Source of the DNA: Chiua virens
Lineage: Eukaryota > Basidiomycota > Agaricomycetes > Boletales > Boletaceae
DNA: 64,000 nt
Direction of reading: 5' to 3'
Assembly (NCBI GenBank): GCA_019787685.1
Contig: JAHNUO010000009.1
Coordinates: forward strand, 744,001-808,000
Shown here: positions 50,724 to 62,966 of the stretch, piece after piece
Layout of the letters: each line of letters starts with the position of its first letter
How positions within the stretch are numbered: the stretch's first letter is position 1
Made by a program: the position numbers and the translations under genes
Notes under the pieces: generated by a model
Seen by the model: the letters and a program-made list of their open reading frames with translations, nothing else
Database searches by the model: none
What the model was told of the DNA's origin: nothing

Positions 50724-52539
50724 ATGACAACCCCTCAGGATCTACAGTCTCTCCTCTCGGCCCTTCAGCAAGGCAACTATGTGTCTCGTACGTTCGTCCT
50801 CACTTGAAGTGATAAGCTGGTTCACAAATTTTCTATAGTCGTTATACTCACAGCTGTTGGTTACGATTATGGTAGGTCATAGACTCTGTTTCGATATAAG
50901 GTACGAACTGACTACCTGTCGTTAGTCCTCGTCACTTCGAAAGAGGTACGACTCATTCTCTGTCGTGCACTGAATGTTTTGCCTGATCAATGTCAATGAA
51001 GATAGAGTACATCTGGGTTAGCGCGCCTCCGTTTCGGAGTTGACCCATCATTGATAAAGCCATAGAACAAGCCGTGGACCTGGGTGTCGACCCTCTTCAT
51101 TCTTGTGTGTGCAGGAATTCCAAGTTCAGTCGTACATTCTCCAACGATACTTCCATAGGTTCGTTATTGCGGGCTATGCAATTTGGCGTGAGGCTTTGAC
51201 AATTGTATATTGTATATTGCATCCTGACTTTATCATTCACAGGTCCGCTGCGCTTGGTAAGCTGGCTATGCAAAATATGGGGTTGATTGAGTTTTAATGA
51301 TGATCAAAGTCGGAAGTAGTTTTGTACCCGGTCCCACAAAGGTATGTTTCCTCTGATATCAGTGGTCGACGAAACATTCCAATATATGTATTTAACTTGT
51401 AGATGTACGTATTCGCATCCGGGCTCATCATCGAACCTTTCTGAGACAAATCTGATGTCTATTAAACAGCTGTGAGCGTTCACCAAAGCTTTTCCCCTTC
51501 ACTCCATTCACCAACACCTCAAGGCGAAATATTATCCTACGTTCGGAATTGGACATACACTCTTTTTCTCGGCGCAGCCGATTGTAAGTGGTAGTGTTCC
51601 CAGATCAAAAAACAGGATATGACAACAGCCTTTTATAGTCGTAATGGTCCTGCGCGTATGGGCAATGTACAACCGATCAAGGGTAATCCTCGGCATACTT
51701 CTTACCGTGCTTTCCATCGAGGTCGTGTCCATGGTGGCTTCTGATGTCTACAGCAATTCAAAAAATGCTCAATGTATGTGGGGGCTCGAGATTTGTATAC
51801 TATACTGACCAACGAATGGCCAGCGTTCACAATTCAAATACTGGATTATTCCTTTTGCTCAGAGCAATTGACATCGCCCATATTCGTATATGCGTCTGAC
51901 ATTTCGCAAATGACATTTGCAGTGGTGTTGTGCCTGCTTGCGATTGTCCAGTTCGTGCGGCAGACATGTCAAATGTACAACGTGACGAAACAGTGGCAAC
52001 TCAACCGATACATCAATTTACTCGTGCAGCAGGGTATCCTCTACTTTGTTGCGTACGTCTCATCCCCCTCATTTCCCAGTTCCTCTCCTATTCTCGCTTG
52101 ATGGTGCTAACGATGGCTTTCTCGTCACAGCATCTTTCTCATGGCCCTCACCAACCTACTTTATATAATGGGAAACCTTCCAGACAGCGGTTGGCAGTTT
52201 GTCTTGGCGGTTATTCTGAACAACGTGCCCGCCATCGCTCTAACCCCCCGATTCATCATAAGCATACGGGAGATGTATGCGCACGACGTCCAAGGCAGAC
52301 GTGGGGGAGGAATCGACACTGGATTTGGTTTATCCACGGTATCCAGCCGCAGCGGTGTTGCTGGAGGCCCGATGGTGTTCGCCGCTGGTGTGCAGAGCGA
52401 GGTCACGCACGATGTCGAGCTGGATGATATGCGGAACCAGGGGACGGAAAACATTCAAGTTGAGGTAGATGATGTTCAGCACGAGGGCATGGCACACATT
52501 CAGGAGGTACCAAGAGAACTTACTGGATCGGCTTTCTGA
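50724..52539 (+). CDS. DUF6533-type multi-pass membrane protein (copy 2)
   Basis: Paralogue of the gene at 5409-7277 on the opposite strand. The first exon (50724-50789) reads MTTPQDLQSLLSALQQGNYVS; later short exons give LTAVGYDY, VLVTSKE, EYIW and KPWTWVSTLFIL, the DUF6533 core. Membrane segments follow: VVMVLRVWAMYNRSRVIL, MTFAVVLCLLAIVQFVRQ, NRYINLLVQQGILYFVAYV and NNVPAIALTPRFIISIREM. The polar tail carries GGIDTGFGLSTVSSRSGVAG and ends PRELTGSAF. The N- and C-terminal coding parts align closely with copy 1. It is the last conserved gene before the CpG-poor repeat region. Function unknown. Confidence 0.8.
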
Positions 52540-54684
52540 GGCAAGGGAGATGGTTGTTGTTCCTATAGTATATGAGTCTCGGGTGATGTTTAACTGCTAC
52601 CTACATAGTACTTACCCTTGTTGTACAGAATAAAGTATTTAAATTAACCTAATCTCGGGGACATCTCTAACCTAGTATTGTTATTCACACCTTGCAAGAC
52701 TGTGGCATGATAACTTGAAGAACACAGATGCTGTCTCAGGTGCATGACAGCTTCTGGAGCTTCAGTCCAGTGACATGGCTGCAAGAAGGTAGAATCAGCA
52801 TTTTGAGGCAAGGTGACATGACCATCCTTGATCAATTTATCAGTTGCATTCTCTCTTTGCAACCTGCTCATTCTCCTGCAACATCCCTCATCATCCTTGA
52901 TTCCTGAGACAAAGAACTCTCACTTTGGACCTGCCATACTATGCCATGGATTCAAACCTTGTCTTAGATTTGCACAACTTGTATCTTGTTGCACAATTTC
53001 TTCCTTCAGTATGTATTTTTGACAGAAAGCTTATGTGAAGATGTCTAGGAATGAGTAAGATGAGGGTGACATAGGTGTAGCATAAATACCCATAAATAAC
53101 ATTTATGTAACAGATGAATTGATGAAGTCCCCTTGCTACCATCATGTCTCTCACCAGGGCCTCTGATGAGGAGGATCCTTTGAAACCACAGGAGCATGAA
53201 GGACTTGACAAAATTGTAGCAAATTGATTGCCTTGTAAAAATTTCTGATGATTGTGACTATGCCTTATTTCTCTTGCTGATTGTTGATCACTTGAATGAC
53301 AAGTTGAACCAAAAGTACCAGAACAATTTCAAGGCTACAAGGATGGTCAGAGACACTCAAGGGTTGTGCTACATTCTGCTTGGAAGAAGCAATCATACCA
53401 TGACATTTGCATATTGGGTATGTGTGATATGATCATTCAAGCTACACCTTGTCAGGCATGAGTTCATGATCAATCCCACAGAAATCCTCCAAACATAAGT
53501 CGAGAGTAAGAGGATATTTTAAAGGTTGTCATTTTCTTGGTTACTACCCTGTCACTAACCACTTATGGAGAAGGAAATAAAAAAACTAAAGGAGGCTCTG
53601 CCCAGGCCATTTATAGGTGGTGTCTCTGTTGATGCTCTCTATGGATACATTTGGAAAAACAATCACAATTTCAGCTCATCTAAGCATTATGCCAAGTTTT
53701 GCTCTGTAGTTCAAGCTCTGGCACAGGAAAAACTTGCCTGATGCTAGAGGTCTTGTTTCTCTACCCATGAGTTCTTGAGTGTGTGTTCATGCATTCTCTA
53801 GCTTGCAAAGAAAAATGTTTTTATCATTTACATGAATCTTTAAATGCCAGATAATAGAAAGATCTATCCTTTCTGGGATGACTTTCCTGCATTGATTCTA
53901 ACTGAGTTGTCACAGGATGACTATGTGCTCACATGGTTCCAATTCTTCACAGCAGTTTCTTCCCTTGTTGACAAGTGCCTCAACCCAGGGGACAAGAAAG
54001 GGAACACACTAGAAGTGTGGAAGTCTGGGCTAGCAAAGTGGTGGGTTGACTTGTGCAAGCCAGAAGACAAAGTTTGTGAGGAGTTTTTCAGTACCCTGAA
54101 GAGCAGCTATGACAAGGTTGACTAGTGTACTACATATCCAAGCTTTTTTCATTCATTAGGCTTTTGGTGTAGGAGCTGAAAGCTCCTTATGGTTGTATCC
54201 TGCCTTTTCCCCACTTTTCAGCACTTGGAAATACCACCTGCAGCAGCAGAAACCTTGCTTGAATTCCACATGAGATTATATAATAGTGATACATAAAAGG
54301 AAGTGACAAAAAAGGAAGGTTTTTCAGTGGTGAGTTGTTCCCATGAGTTATATGGGGGGATAGAAACCTTGTCAAGCAAGGTAATACCCTGTCAGTGCTG
54401 TCACTCCCTATACTATCACCTATTGACTTCATATCAATCTGGGTCTTGTTTCAGCATTTACAGGTCATCCATGTTAATCTGAGTCCAATCCAAGTTAATC
54501 CAATCCAATCTGGTTTCATCATACATATTCCTTTTCATCTATTTAGGCTTATTCTATTTGGTTGGACTTTATTGAGGTCATTTCCACCATGACACTTTTC
54601 TTTTCATCCATTACCTAAAAGGTTCTGATATCCCTTTCATTGCATACCTTTACACATTGATCCTGTATATTTATTTAGGGTCAG
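52540..54684. other. AT-rich, CpG-poor decayed repeat DNA
   Basis: CpG almost disappears from about 52680 onward while TpG and CpA are frequent. A 93-codon open frame at 53844-54125 (PFWDDFPALILTELSQDDYV; WKSGLAKWWVDLCKPEDK) looks protein-like but matches no family I know and may be a transposon relic. No working gene is supported. Confidence 0.6.
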
Positions 54685-55382
54685 TGTTATGATTTACTTT
54701 TTTCTTTCTTTTCTTTCCTTGATTCACTACACTTGTCTATGCTTTTCTCACTACATTCATCTTCACTCTTACCCTTTGCCCACATATGCTATATATCATC
54801 CTGCTTATGTGTTCCTGCATTCTGTCTATTCCTTTCCACATCCATCTCTGCTGTACATTACTCATTCTTTTCTTGTCATTATCTGATGGCATTGCATTTA
54901 GTCATTTCACTTTTGTCATTGTCCATGCCCTTCATATCATATGATTCCTTTGTTTCATTTATGGTTTTGCTCTTCTCAGAACACCCTTTGTCTTTCCTTG
55001 ACTTGTAGTATATAAACCCTACAATAATACTCCTGTACTTTAGTCTTGATCTCCTCAATCTTACCTAAGTATCATCTTGACTCCTCCTTGTCCACCCTTT
55101 ATCTAAGGGAAGCACTTCATTGTGTTGACCAACATCTTCACCCTTTGTCCACCTTGATCACAAGAGAAAGTTCTTGTTGTCTCAGGTATAGATTTCCAAT
55201 GACATACCTCAGCTATGCCTGAGTTCTTTTGTCTCATCAGTAGCATACACTAGCTGACAACCCTCTTGACCCTCAACTTTCATACCTTGTACCTTAGTGG
55301 TGGTTGTTTGAGTTATCACAGCCACTAGGATACTTGGGAGCTTTTGAGGCTATGCTAGGCCCTATCTGGGACTATCATAATA
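54685..55382 (+). repeat. Solo LTR, family B, target duplication GTCAG
   Basis: The 698-bp block begins TGTTATGATTT and ends CATAATA. It is flanked by a perfect GTCAG repeat at 54680-54684 and 55383-55387. It shares the GGTGGTTGTTTGAGTTATCACAGCCACT block and the TATATAAACCC box with the other family-B copies (quoted in part). CpG is nearly absent, so it is an old copy. Confidence 0.88.
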
Positions 55383-57593
55383 GTCAGACTGTCTTTCTAG
55401 AGTCTTGGATTGTGCCCAGGACTATAAAACCATATTTTCTTGCATTCCAATACATCTTTCTGTGTCTAGGAGATCACCTGTCTACTCACCTGTGTGTGAG
55501 TAGGCTGGATATTGTTTCTCATCATTCATTTTCATCTTGTCTTGCCTTCCTTTAGATTGACTCTCCTGTGGTTATCTTTCATTCCTGATTGCTCTGTTGA
55601 CTCTAGAACATCTAGACAATCCCTTTTCCTCAATCCTTCTATAACAACCCACCTTATGTAGGATGAACCCATTGCCCCACCTTTTCGTCATACATACCTT
55701 TGTTGTTTCCTAGTATATCAGGTCAAGAAAGTGTTACCAATGGTAAAGCCTGGAAACTACCCATTGACATTGTGATACTATTATACTAACACCAGATAAT
55801 CATCCAGAGTCTATGTCCAAAGACTTGAACAAATATTATAATAGCATGATGTCATGATTCTCTACTGTTTTTTGGGGATGAAGACAAGAATGCACCAAAG
55901 CTAGTCATTGCCCTCAATAATGCCCATACCCTTCAAAGGAGGTATCCATATGAGATTGACTGTGCTTCAATACCCCTTTGTGCTGTCAAGTTATACTTGA
56001 ATAGGAGAGTCTGTTTGAGTGCTGTTAGTATCCACTATGTACCTTAAAAGTGGGGGATTTTGTGCCCTCACAGACTGTCTATAAGCACCATGTTTTATAT
56101 TGTCCTGTTATTGATGAATTTTCTGGACTTATCTGCTAGAGTCTCAGCAGAAGGCCAGTTGTTGTTCCCACTGCTCTGTCAATTGGGTTGGGATTCATTT
56201 TCTCCACCATTTGGTTCAGCAAAAGCCAGACACTACAAAATTGGGCAATATCCTTAGGTTTGGCTGTCCATTGTGAGTGATACCATAATTAAATGTGCAT
56301 ACTATATTGACCACTTTCCAACAGGTGGTGGTCACTTATTGGTGCCAGTGTGAGTACTAGTAAGGAGGGAATTTTTGAATTGACCAAACAAAGGCTAGTT
56401 GGTAGTGAGGATTATCATCCAGAAAGCTCATAGGAATCACTTGTGGTCCATTCTCAGAGATTTGCTCTCAACATTGCTTTTGGTCACCATAAAGCTGTTG
56501 AATTTGTGGAATCCTCCATTGCAAGTAACATGCAGGTATGTATAACAATTTCACCAGATTGTATTTGAAGCTACATGATGTACCCTTCTAAGCCCATCCT
56601 TTCATGTACTGCCACATCTTTACTGCATCACAGTCCTGACTCTTTGGCAGCTTCTCTGAAGAACTATGTAGCAGCAATGTTAAATTCCCTTTCAAGGAGC
56701 CTACTCATGTGTGTATATGATATTTATAGTGGGCTCCTCCATAATTACCTGCTTTATTTTAGGCTGGTAGGCACATGAGGGGGTGGCCATGTATCATGCA
56801 AAAATATGACTATATTATGTGCAGGGTTCTTGGGATATGAATGGTGAGCTAATAGGCTGTTGCAAGATATCTATTACTATCAGGATCAAACTAAAGCAAC
56901 ACCTAACCCCTAGACTTCTTGATAGTGCTCAGGATTGATGAGAGAATAGAGTGAGTGAAAAGCAATTTCAAGACTAAAGAATAATACAGAAGAATGTGCT
57001 ACTTTATATATTAACTAATGAATGAGCATAGACCATCAGAATATAATAGGAATGGACTAAAGGAGGAAGTAAAGGAATAATGATACATCATCAATAGAAG
57101 GTGAAGAAACGAAGTGATATATACTATTAATAATCAATGGAAATCAAGAAGAAATAAGGGTTTGTAGCTATGTATATTAACTGATGGATAGGAATGATGG
57201 CAATTGGTAATGGATCTGGAATCTTATGATGTAAGAGATAGAATGTTCAAGAAAATACTATCATAAATGACATGGTGTCATCAAGATGATTAATGGATGC
57301 TTATATAAGAAGTCTAGAATAGATCTGTAAGAGGTCTGAGATATAATGTAACTTCTTAGTAAGACTTGTAAGGACCATGATAGGATAAGATGTAATGAAT
57401 AAATGTAAAGTAAATATTGTTTTCTAACAGTCACAGAATTCCTATGGTTTGTCTTCAGCCTAAAAATATGAGATCCCAAAGAAGAAAATGGTCATTCAGC
57501 AACTAAAGAAGCATTCAAGGATGTGTATATAAACTTTACACATTGGGTCTCTATGCATGATATATAACATCAGACAGACAATAGGTGACAATC
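55383..57593. other. CpG-poor decayed repeat DNA
   Basis: Short protein-like relics occur (for example 55878-56037 reading KNAPKLVIALNNAHTLQRRY), with stops soon after. No family can be named and no gene is supported. Confidence 0.55.
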
Positions 57594-58146
57594 TGTTAGA
57601 GACCATACAACTCTGGGGTTGCTAACTCTGGAACTCCAGAGTTGTAGCATTGGATGACTTGGCTTCAGCTTGTGTGCTGTGCCCTTGTCACAGCTAGTCC
57701 CTGTATTTGTGGAGGTGTGGAGAATGGAGGTCAGAGATAGACTCAACACATAGAGTGGAGTCAAGAAAGACAAAAACTATCTAGGTCTCTTGGAGAGATT
57801 AGAGTGAGTTGTAGAAATAACTTAATATTCAGACTAGAGAGTTACAATCAAAGCAACTACAATTTATATACTCAGAGGAAACAGAAGGATTAGTCACAGA
57901 GTAAAGAGATGAGTAAGACAGATAATTGAGGAAATACATAACTGGAGGTAAGTCAGGTACTAAGAAAGCTGGAGCTATGCTCATAAGCAAGACACAGGTT
58001 TATATACTAAAACAAAAGAAGAAACATATATACATAATGAAATTCTGGAGTCACAGAGTTGTGTCCTGAGGGAGAATGACCTGGAGTTAATATCTAAGAG
58101 GTCAGAGTTAAATCTGGAGAAACAGAGATAGAAATGGTATATGACA
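57594..58146 (-). repeat. Solo LTR, family A, near-matching flanks CAATC/CAATT
   Basis: It starts TGTTAGAGACC and ends TATATGACA like the copies at 1868 and 3460, and is flanked by CAATC and CAATT. It is the most CpG-depleted copy: GACTCGGAGG and CTCCGGATC of the first copy are altered here. Confidence 0.85.
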
Positions 58147-60376
58147 CAATTATACAGTGAAACCAGACCAAATTCCATAAGTGCCTGTTGAATTTGGACT
58201 GACTTGACAACTAATTCATTATGTAGCTTGGCCCTGCTGCTTGGGAGTGTGAATAGTATGGCACTAGCACCACACAAGCACCATCCAGTGTTGTCCAACT
58301 AACCTTTGATTAACACAGCCATTCTTATCTACTTCAATGTGGATAAGTGGGATGATGAATGTAGGATGTTCCAAATTTTTATCTTTAACAAAGCCCATAT
58401 TGGAGAGAACAAACATTGCTAGAATGTGTCTGCAGAAACAACTATAGCATTGCTGGAGATGATCCTTTGAATTTCCTTCCTTATACTGTAATCCTAGCTA
58501 ATCTTGGTGTTGCTGACAAGCCACATGTCAATGTGACATTCCTAGAAATGATGCTTTTCTCTAGAGGAAATACATTTCATGAAGCACAATGCCTTCAGAT
58601 ACATGCAGTTGAGGTCCATTCTAACACATATGACTTCTTCTTGAAGTGTAACTTTGGCCATGTAGTCTTTCAAACACTACTAGAAGATGTTTATACCTGT
58701 CACAGACAATTATTTAATTTCCTCGTGAACTAACCTAGATGCTAACTTATTTTTCATCTCTTCACCAGATTACATCTCAGATCCCTTCATATCCCTTTCA
58801 CAATCTTGCTACACCTCATGTTCTTACAATCCAATTTTCTATTCTGCCATACACCTCATGTTAGGCTATGCTCTACTCAGCACAACAGACTCTTATCTTT
58901 AACATAGCATTACACAAATAGTTACAAACCTGTACAATAGTATATAAACCCCAATGAGCACTCCAGAGGATCTTTAGTTAAATCCTCTTGGAGATTTCTC
59001 TACACTTCTCAGTAGGAGTTGCCACAGAATGCTTTTAGTACTCATTGCCTTGATCATCATCTTCACTCAGTTAGTTTTAGTCACAACAGCTTAACTCTTT
59101 ACTGAGTCTGGGTTGTTTCACATAGCACTTACACTACCCCCAGCTAATTTGAATGACCACTTGACCTACAACATTATATATCCTGTGGGATATGGCATAC
59201 TCTCACTTCTTGCACAAAGTAAGATAGTGAGAAAACCCATCTAAACAGCAGTATTATATGTTGAAAAGTATACTTACATACATCATAAATGGATTACCAA
59301 ATGCTTTTCAACATGCTATAATCATTTGCAAGGCCCTCCTGGACACTGGCAGTGTAAACGTGGCTGCAGTCCCAGTAATTCCCCAGTGTATTCAGAATGA
59401 GGCAAAGTATAGACAGGATCTCATCAATGGTGAGTGTTTCTTAATCATTGCAAATTTGAGAATGAATAATGCACAAATATCTTCATTTGACTTACATAGG
59501 TGGCTCAACATCTCAGCAATGGGCATTTTTATGTCAAGACAAAGGCTAACAATATGGTACCTAGTATGTACAGTCTCCAAGTCAGCCCCAGTGATTTGGA
59601 TATAATCTAGCCTTTGTTGAAATTGTCAACTGGTTATTGAATGATTTAATGTTCATATATATCTGCAATGCAAAGGTAAATGTTTATACTAGTATACCAT
59701 CAACCTTGTAGTTTCTGACTCTTGATTTTCAAACTAAAAAATTGTGGAGAAGATGTATCAAGCACCAGGACATATTTATCTCTTCAGTAGTGCACAAGAA
59801 TGAATGTGAGGTTCCAATGGTGATATTTGCTTTGACTTGTGCTATGGTGTGCTCTCTTGAAGTTTTAACCATGATACCTGACATTTTGACCATCTCATTT
59901 TCAAGATCTTCATTGTCATCCACAAGTTTGAATTAGACAACCACAAATAGATTGAGCTCTCATATAATACTGCTATTGATACTTATCTGGAAATCCTTCA
60001 ACTGCTGATGGAAATCAAGAAGAGAAAACCCCTTTCTTACCACAAACTGATGTCAGGCATCTTCAATGAATGCATGTATATTGGGTTGTTTAAGTGACAG
60101 TTTGCCAGTGTTCAAGTTCACAATTTTTACAGTGGGGCTACTAAGCAAAAAACCCCCTCATAAGCTATAAATATGGTTGACATTGATAGCATGGATGAAT
60201 GATGGGTTTTCAAATGGTAGGCACAGCTGGCTGGGTTGTAAATTGAATTTTCTCTATTCTTTTTCTATTCTTTTAGGCCTGGAGTTCTTTTTCCTTTCAA
60301 CTCTGAGTTGGAGTCCATCAGTAATTTGACAAGATTCTTTTTCTGTCTTATTTACAACTAAAGCAGACTTGCCATG
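58147..60376. other. CpG-poor decayed repeat DNA
   Basis: Open frames of about 105 and 115 codons (58416-58733, 59258-59605) have no recognisable family. A TATATAAACCCC box at about 58940 with downstream T-rich sequence may mark another eroded LTR, but its ends could not be placed. Confidence 0.5.
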
Positions 60377-61007
60377 TGTTACGATTTCTTTCTTTTGTTT
60401 AACTTGTACCACTTCTCTTCACTCAATACCTAGGTATCTTTGTACGTTTATCTGTACTCGTTCTCTTTCACCATTACATAACCAGCATCAGCATTACCTG
60501 CATGCTTATTCATTTTCTTCTCGTCATCATCCAATGGCTTTGCATTTGTCATTTCACCTTTGTCATCGTCCGTTCCTATCATAACAGTATGATTCCTCCT
60601 TTTGGGCCTTTATCCCTTCTGCTCTTCTTGCCCACCCCTTTTGGATACTTGGTCCATGCACGATTCTTGTAGTATAAATACCTTGCAGCGATACTCTTGT
60701 ACCCTAGTCTTGATCTCCACAATCTAGCTGAGTATCACTGCTCCACTCGGATCTTCCTTGTGACCACTTGACCAAGGACTTCTAAAGTCGTCCCTTGACC
60801 ATCCCTCAGGTATAGATTCCCAACTGGACATCTCTCAGCAATGCCTGAGTTCTCACTCATCTCTCTGGTAGCAACTCACTGACCAGAATCCCTCATTCAA
60901 CTCTTCAGCACACCACGTATCAAGTGGTGGTTGTTTGAATTATCGCAGCCACTTGGTACTTGGCACTTTTGCGGCTACGCTAGGTCCTACCCAGAACTAT
61001 TGTAACA
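60377..61007 (+). repeat. Solo LTR, family B, flanks CCATG/CCACG
   Basis: The 631-bp block begins TGTTAC and ends GTAACA, a perfect short inverted repeat. Flanks CCATG (60372-60376) and CCACG (61008-61012) differ at one base. A TATAAATACC box sits near 60673. It keeps more CpG than the 54685 copy. Confidence 0.87.
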
Positions 61008-61495
61008 CCACGCTTATGGTGATAAGCAATTTGAAACAAGATGGGCAAGACAGTAAGTTAAATAGCATTGCCTACACTACCAATGTATGAAACCTTTATG
61101 AGATATATTAATATGCTGAGAATATATTAATATTGTTATGTAAATAAATAAATGTTGATAGGACATCACGGTAATTCCCACAGAGCCAGAACTCAGGCAT
61201 GCAGCCAGCCAATGAAACAATGCAACAAAAAGAAAGTACCAGCAGGGTTCAATCCATAGCATTTCAATGACATTAAGCAGTGCATAAAGACCACTAGGCC
61301 ATACAGCCTACAGTATTATCTATACTGAGCAAAAATTCTCAATTTCAAGTTCCTAAGAGCCTGGACAGTAATGAATATTCACCGTCATTTTTGCACTTCT
61401 GTGATTGTATATGTTGTTCTTGTGGCTGGTAGGGGGCTGACAATTGAGACGGAGATCTAAATTTCCCAAACCTTCATCCGCCTCTTGTACATAGG
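61008..61495. other. Intergenic repeat-derived DNA
   Basis: A minus-strand tRNA A-box-like TGGCCTAGTGG occurs near 61290-61300, with a T-arm-like GGATTGAACCC near 61246. It may be a tRNA-derived SINE fragment, but this is weak. No gene is supported. Confidence 0.35.
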
Positions 61496-62513
61496 ATGAT
61501 GCCTTCAATTCCAGTTCGTTATCACAATCACAATCAAAGTCGTATTCACATCTACTCCCTTCTTCTTCAAGCAATTGATTCACTCTCAGATCTTGCACAG
61601 ATCATGGTCAATTATGTTGGTCAGAATGCACCTCAAGGCGCCACTGAGGACAGTGTTGCAGAGAATCCCCAAGATGCCACAAAATGCCATTGGCGAGTGG
61701 TAGAGGTTGAAGCCCTTATCAGGTACTTCCATCAGCACAAGGCTGAGAAGGAGGGATCTTCCAGCTTCAAGGATGTATCGTTTACTGGAGCTGCCGAGCA
61801 CCTCCAAGCCTTCCATATTGCAGGTTCAAAGAGAAAGGAGGGCAAGCACGTCAAGACAAAGTGGAATCTTGTACGTCAATTATTTATTCCATGTTGTACA
61901 GTTAGATCTGAGTCATTCAATCCTTGTCCAGCTCAAAGCACAGTATACAGCTATTGCTAAGTACCGTCACAAATCTGGCTTCAGCTGGGACGATGTCTGT
62001 GGAGCAAATATTCAGGGGAAGGAAGCCAAAAAGGTTTGGAAGGAGTATATTTCACAGAACCGGGTATGTTATTCTTTTGCATCATGATTGTACACCGTGA
62101 CACCAATTTAACTGATCTCTGTTTTACTGTAGTCCAATGCTGCAGTGAAGCCTTTCAAGAAGAAAAGTTTCCCCTTGCTCAACCTCATGGAAGAGATCTA
62201 TCCCAAGGAGGTAATAGCTAGAGGGGAGAATGTATTCCACCCGGGCCAAGATGGTGCAGCACTGCAACTTCCTGGTGGCGTTACCACCACAGCTTGCGGT
62301 ATGATGTTGTCCAACACTGGACTCGGAGGTCTGAGTCCCATCATGATGGATGTATCTGCTCTGGCATTGCCTGCCCCCCTCAGTTCTACTCGTTCCACTA
62401 GCAACAAACACCCTCTTTCCACAGTCTCCCCAGTAGTGTTGTCCAGGCCGGGCTCCAAAGCCGAGGCCGAGCCTAGCCGAGCCCTTAGAAGCTGGGCCAG
62501 GCCGAGCCCCTGA
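61496..62513 (+). pseudogene. Myb/SANT-like DNA-binding protein, broken by a GC-rich repeat
   Basis: Three exons (about 61496-61872, 61931-62063 and 62134 onward) encode a Myb/SANT-like domain of the type found in basidiomycete transposon-linked proteins: CHWRVVEVEALIRYFHQHKAE, then KTKWNLLKAQYTAIAKYRHKSGFSWDDVCG and KKVWKEYISQN, followed by KPFKKKSFPLLNLMEEIYP. A low-complexity tail runs to SPVVLS at about 62445. From there the frame is read through a GC-rich repeat and stops at 62513. Ser/Thr-rich sequence that looks like the original tail continues after the repeat (about 62690-62920) but holds further stops. The likely role was DNA binding. Confidence 0.65.
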
Positions 62514-62602
62514 GGTCGGCCTATGCAAGCTTATGGCTCGGCCGGGATTTTTGTTGGGCCAAGCCGAGCTTCCTAGGCCAAGGCTTCGGTGGCTGAGTTC
62601 TG
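62446..62602. repeat. GC-rich GCCGAGC-motif repeat insertion
   Basis: About 157 bp with five or more GCCGAGC or GGCTCGGC motifs in both orientations. It stands out sharply against AT-rich surroundings and interrupts the Myb/SANT-like reading frame. The boundaries are judged by composition. It could be a small non-autonomous element. Confidence 0.6.
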
Positions 62603-62966
62603 ATTCCTCGGGCATTGCCGGTACCTATCATACACAATCTACCAATGAAAATTTTCTCACCACAAGCATCACCTGATGTCTGAGATAGCCAACAACGGAG
62701 ATGAAACGCCACTCGGCAAGCGTGTATCCACTCCGACAGAGTGAATTACATCTCACCTGAATGCTGCTGAGCTTCTGCTCAGTTCTCATAGGCAGGCACA
62801 AGCAACCAAATGGACAGCCCCAACTACGGCAAGAACTACTAGTAGCAAGCAGAAGTCCTGTGCGTCAACTGAGGTTGATGCAACCTCTGATGATGAAGCT
62901 ACAATAGCAAAAAGACGATGACTCACAAAAGGTATAGTATCTTAATTATATGCTTGGGATGCTTCC

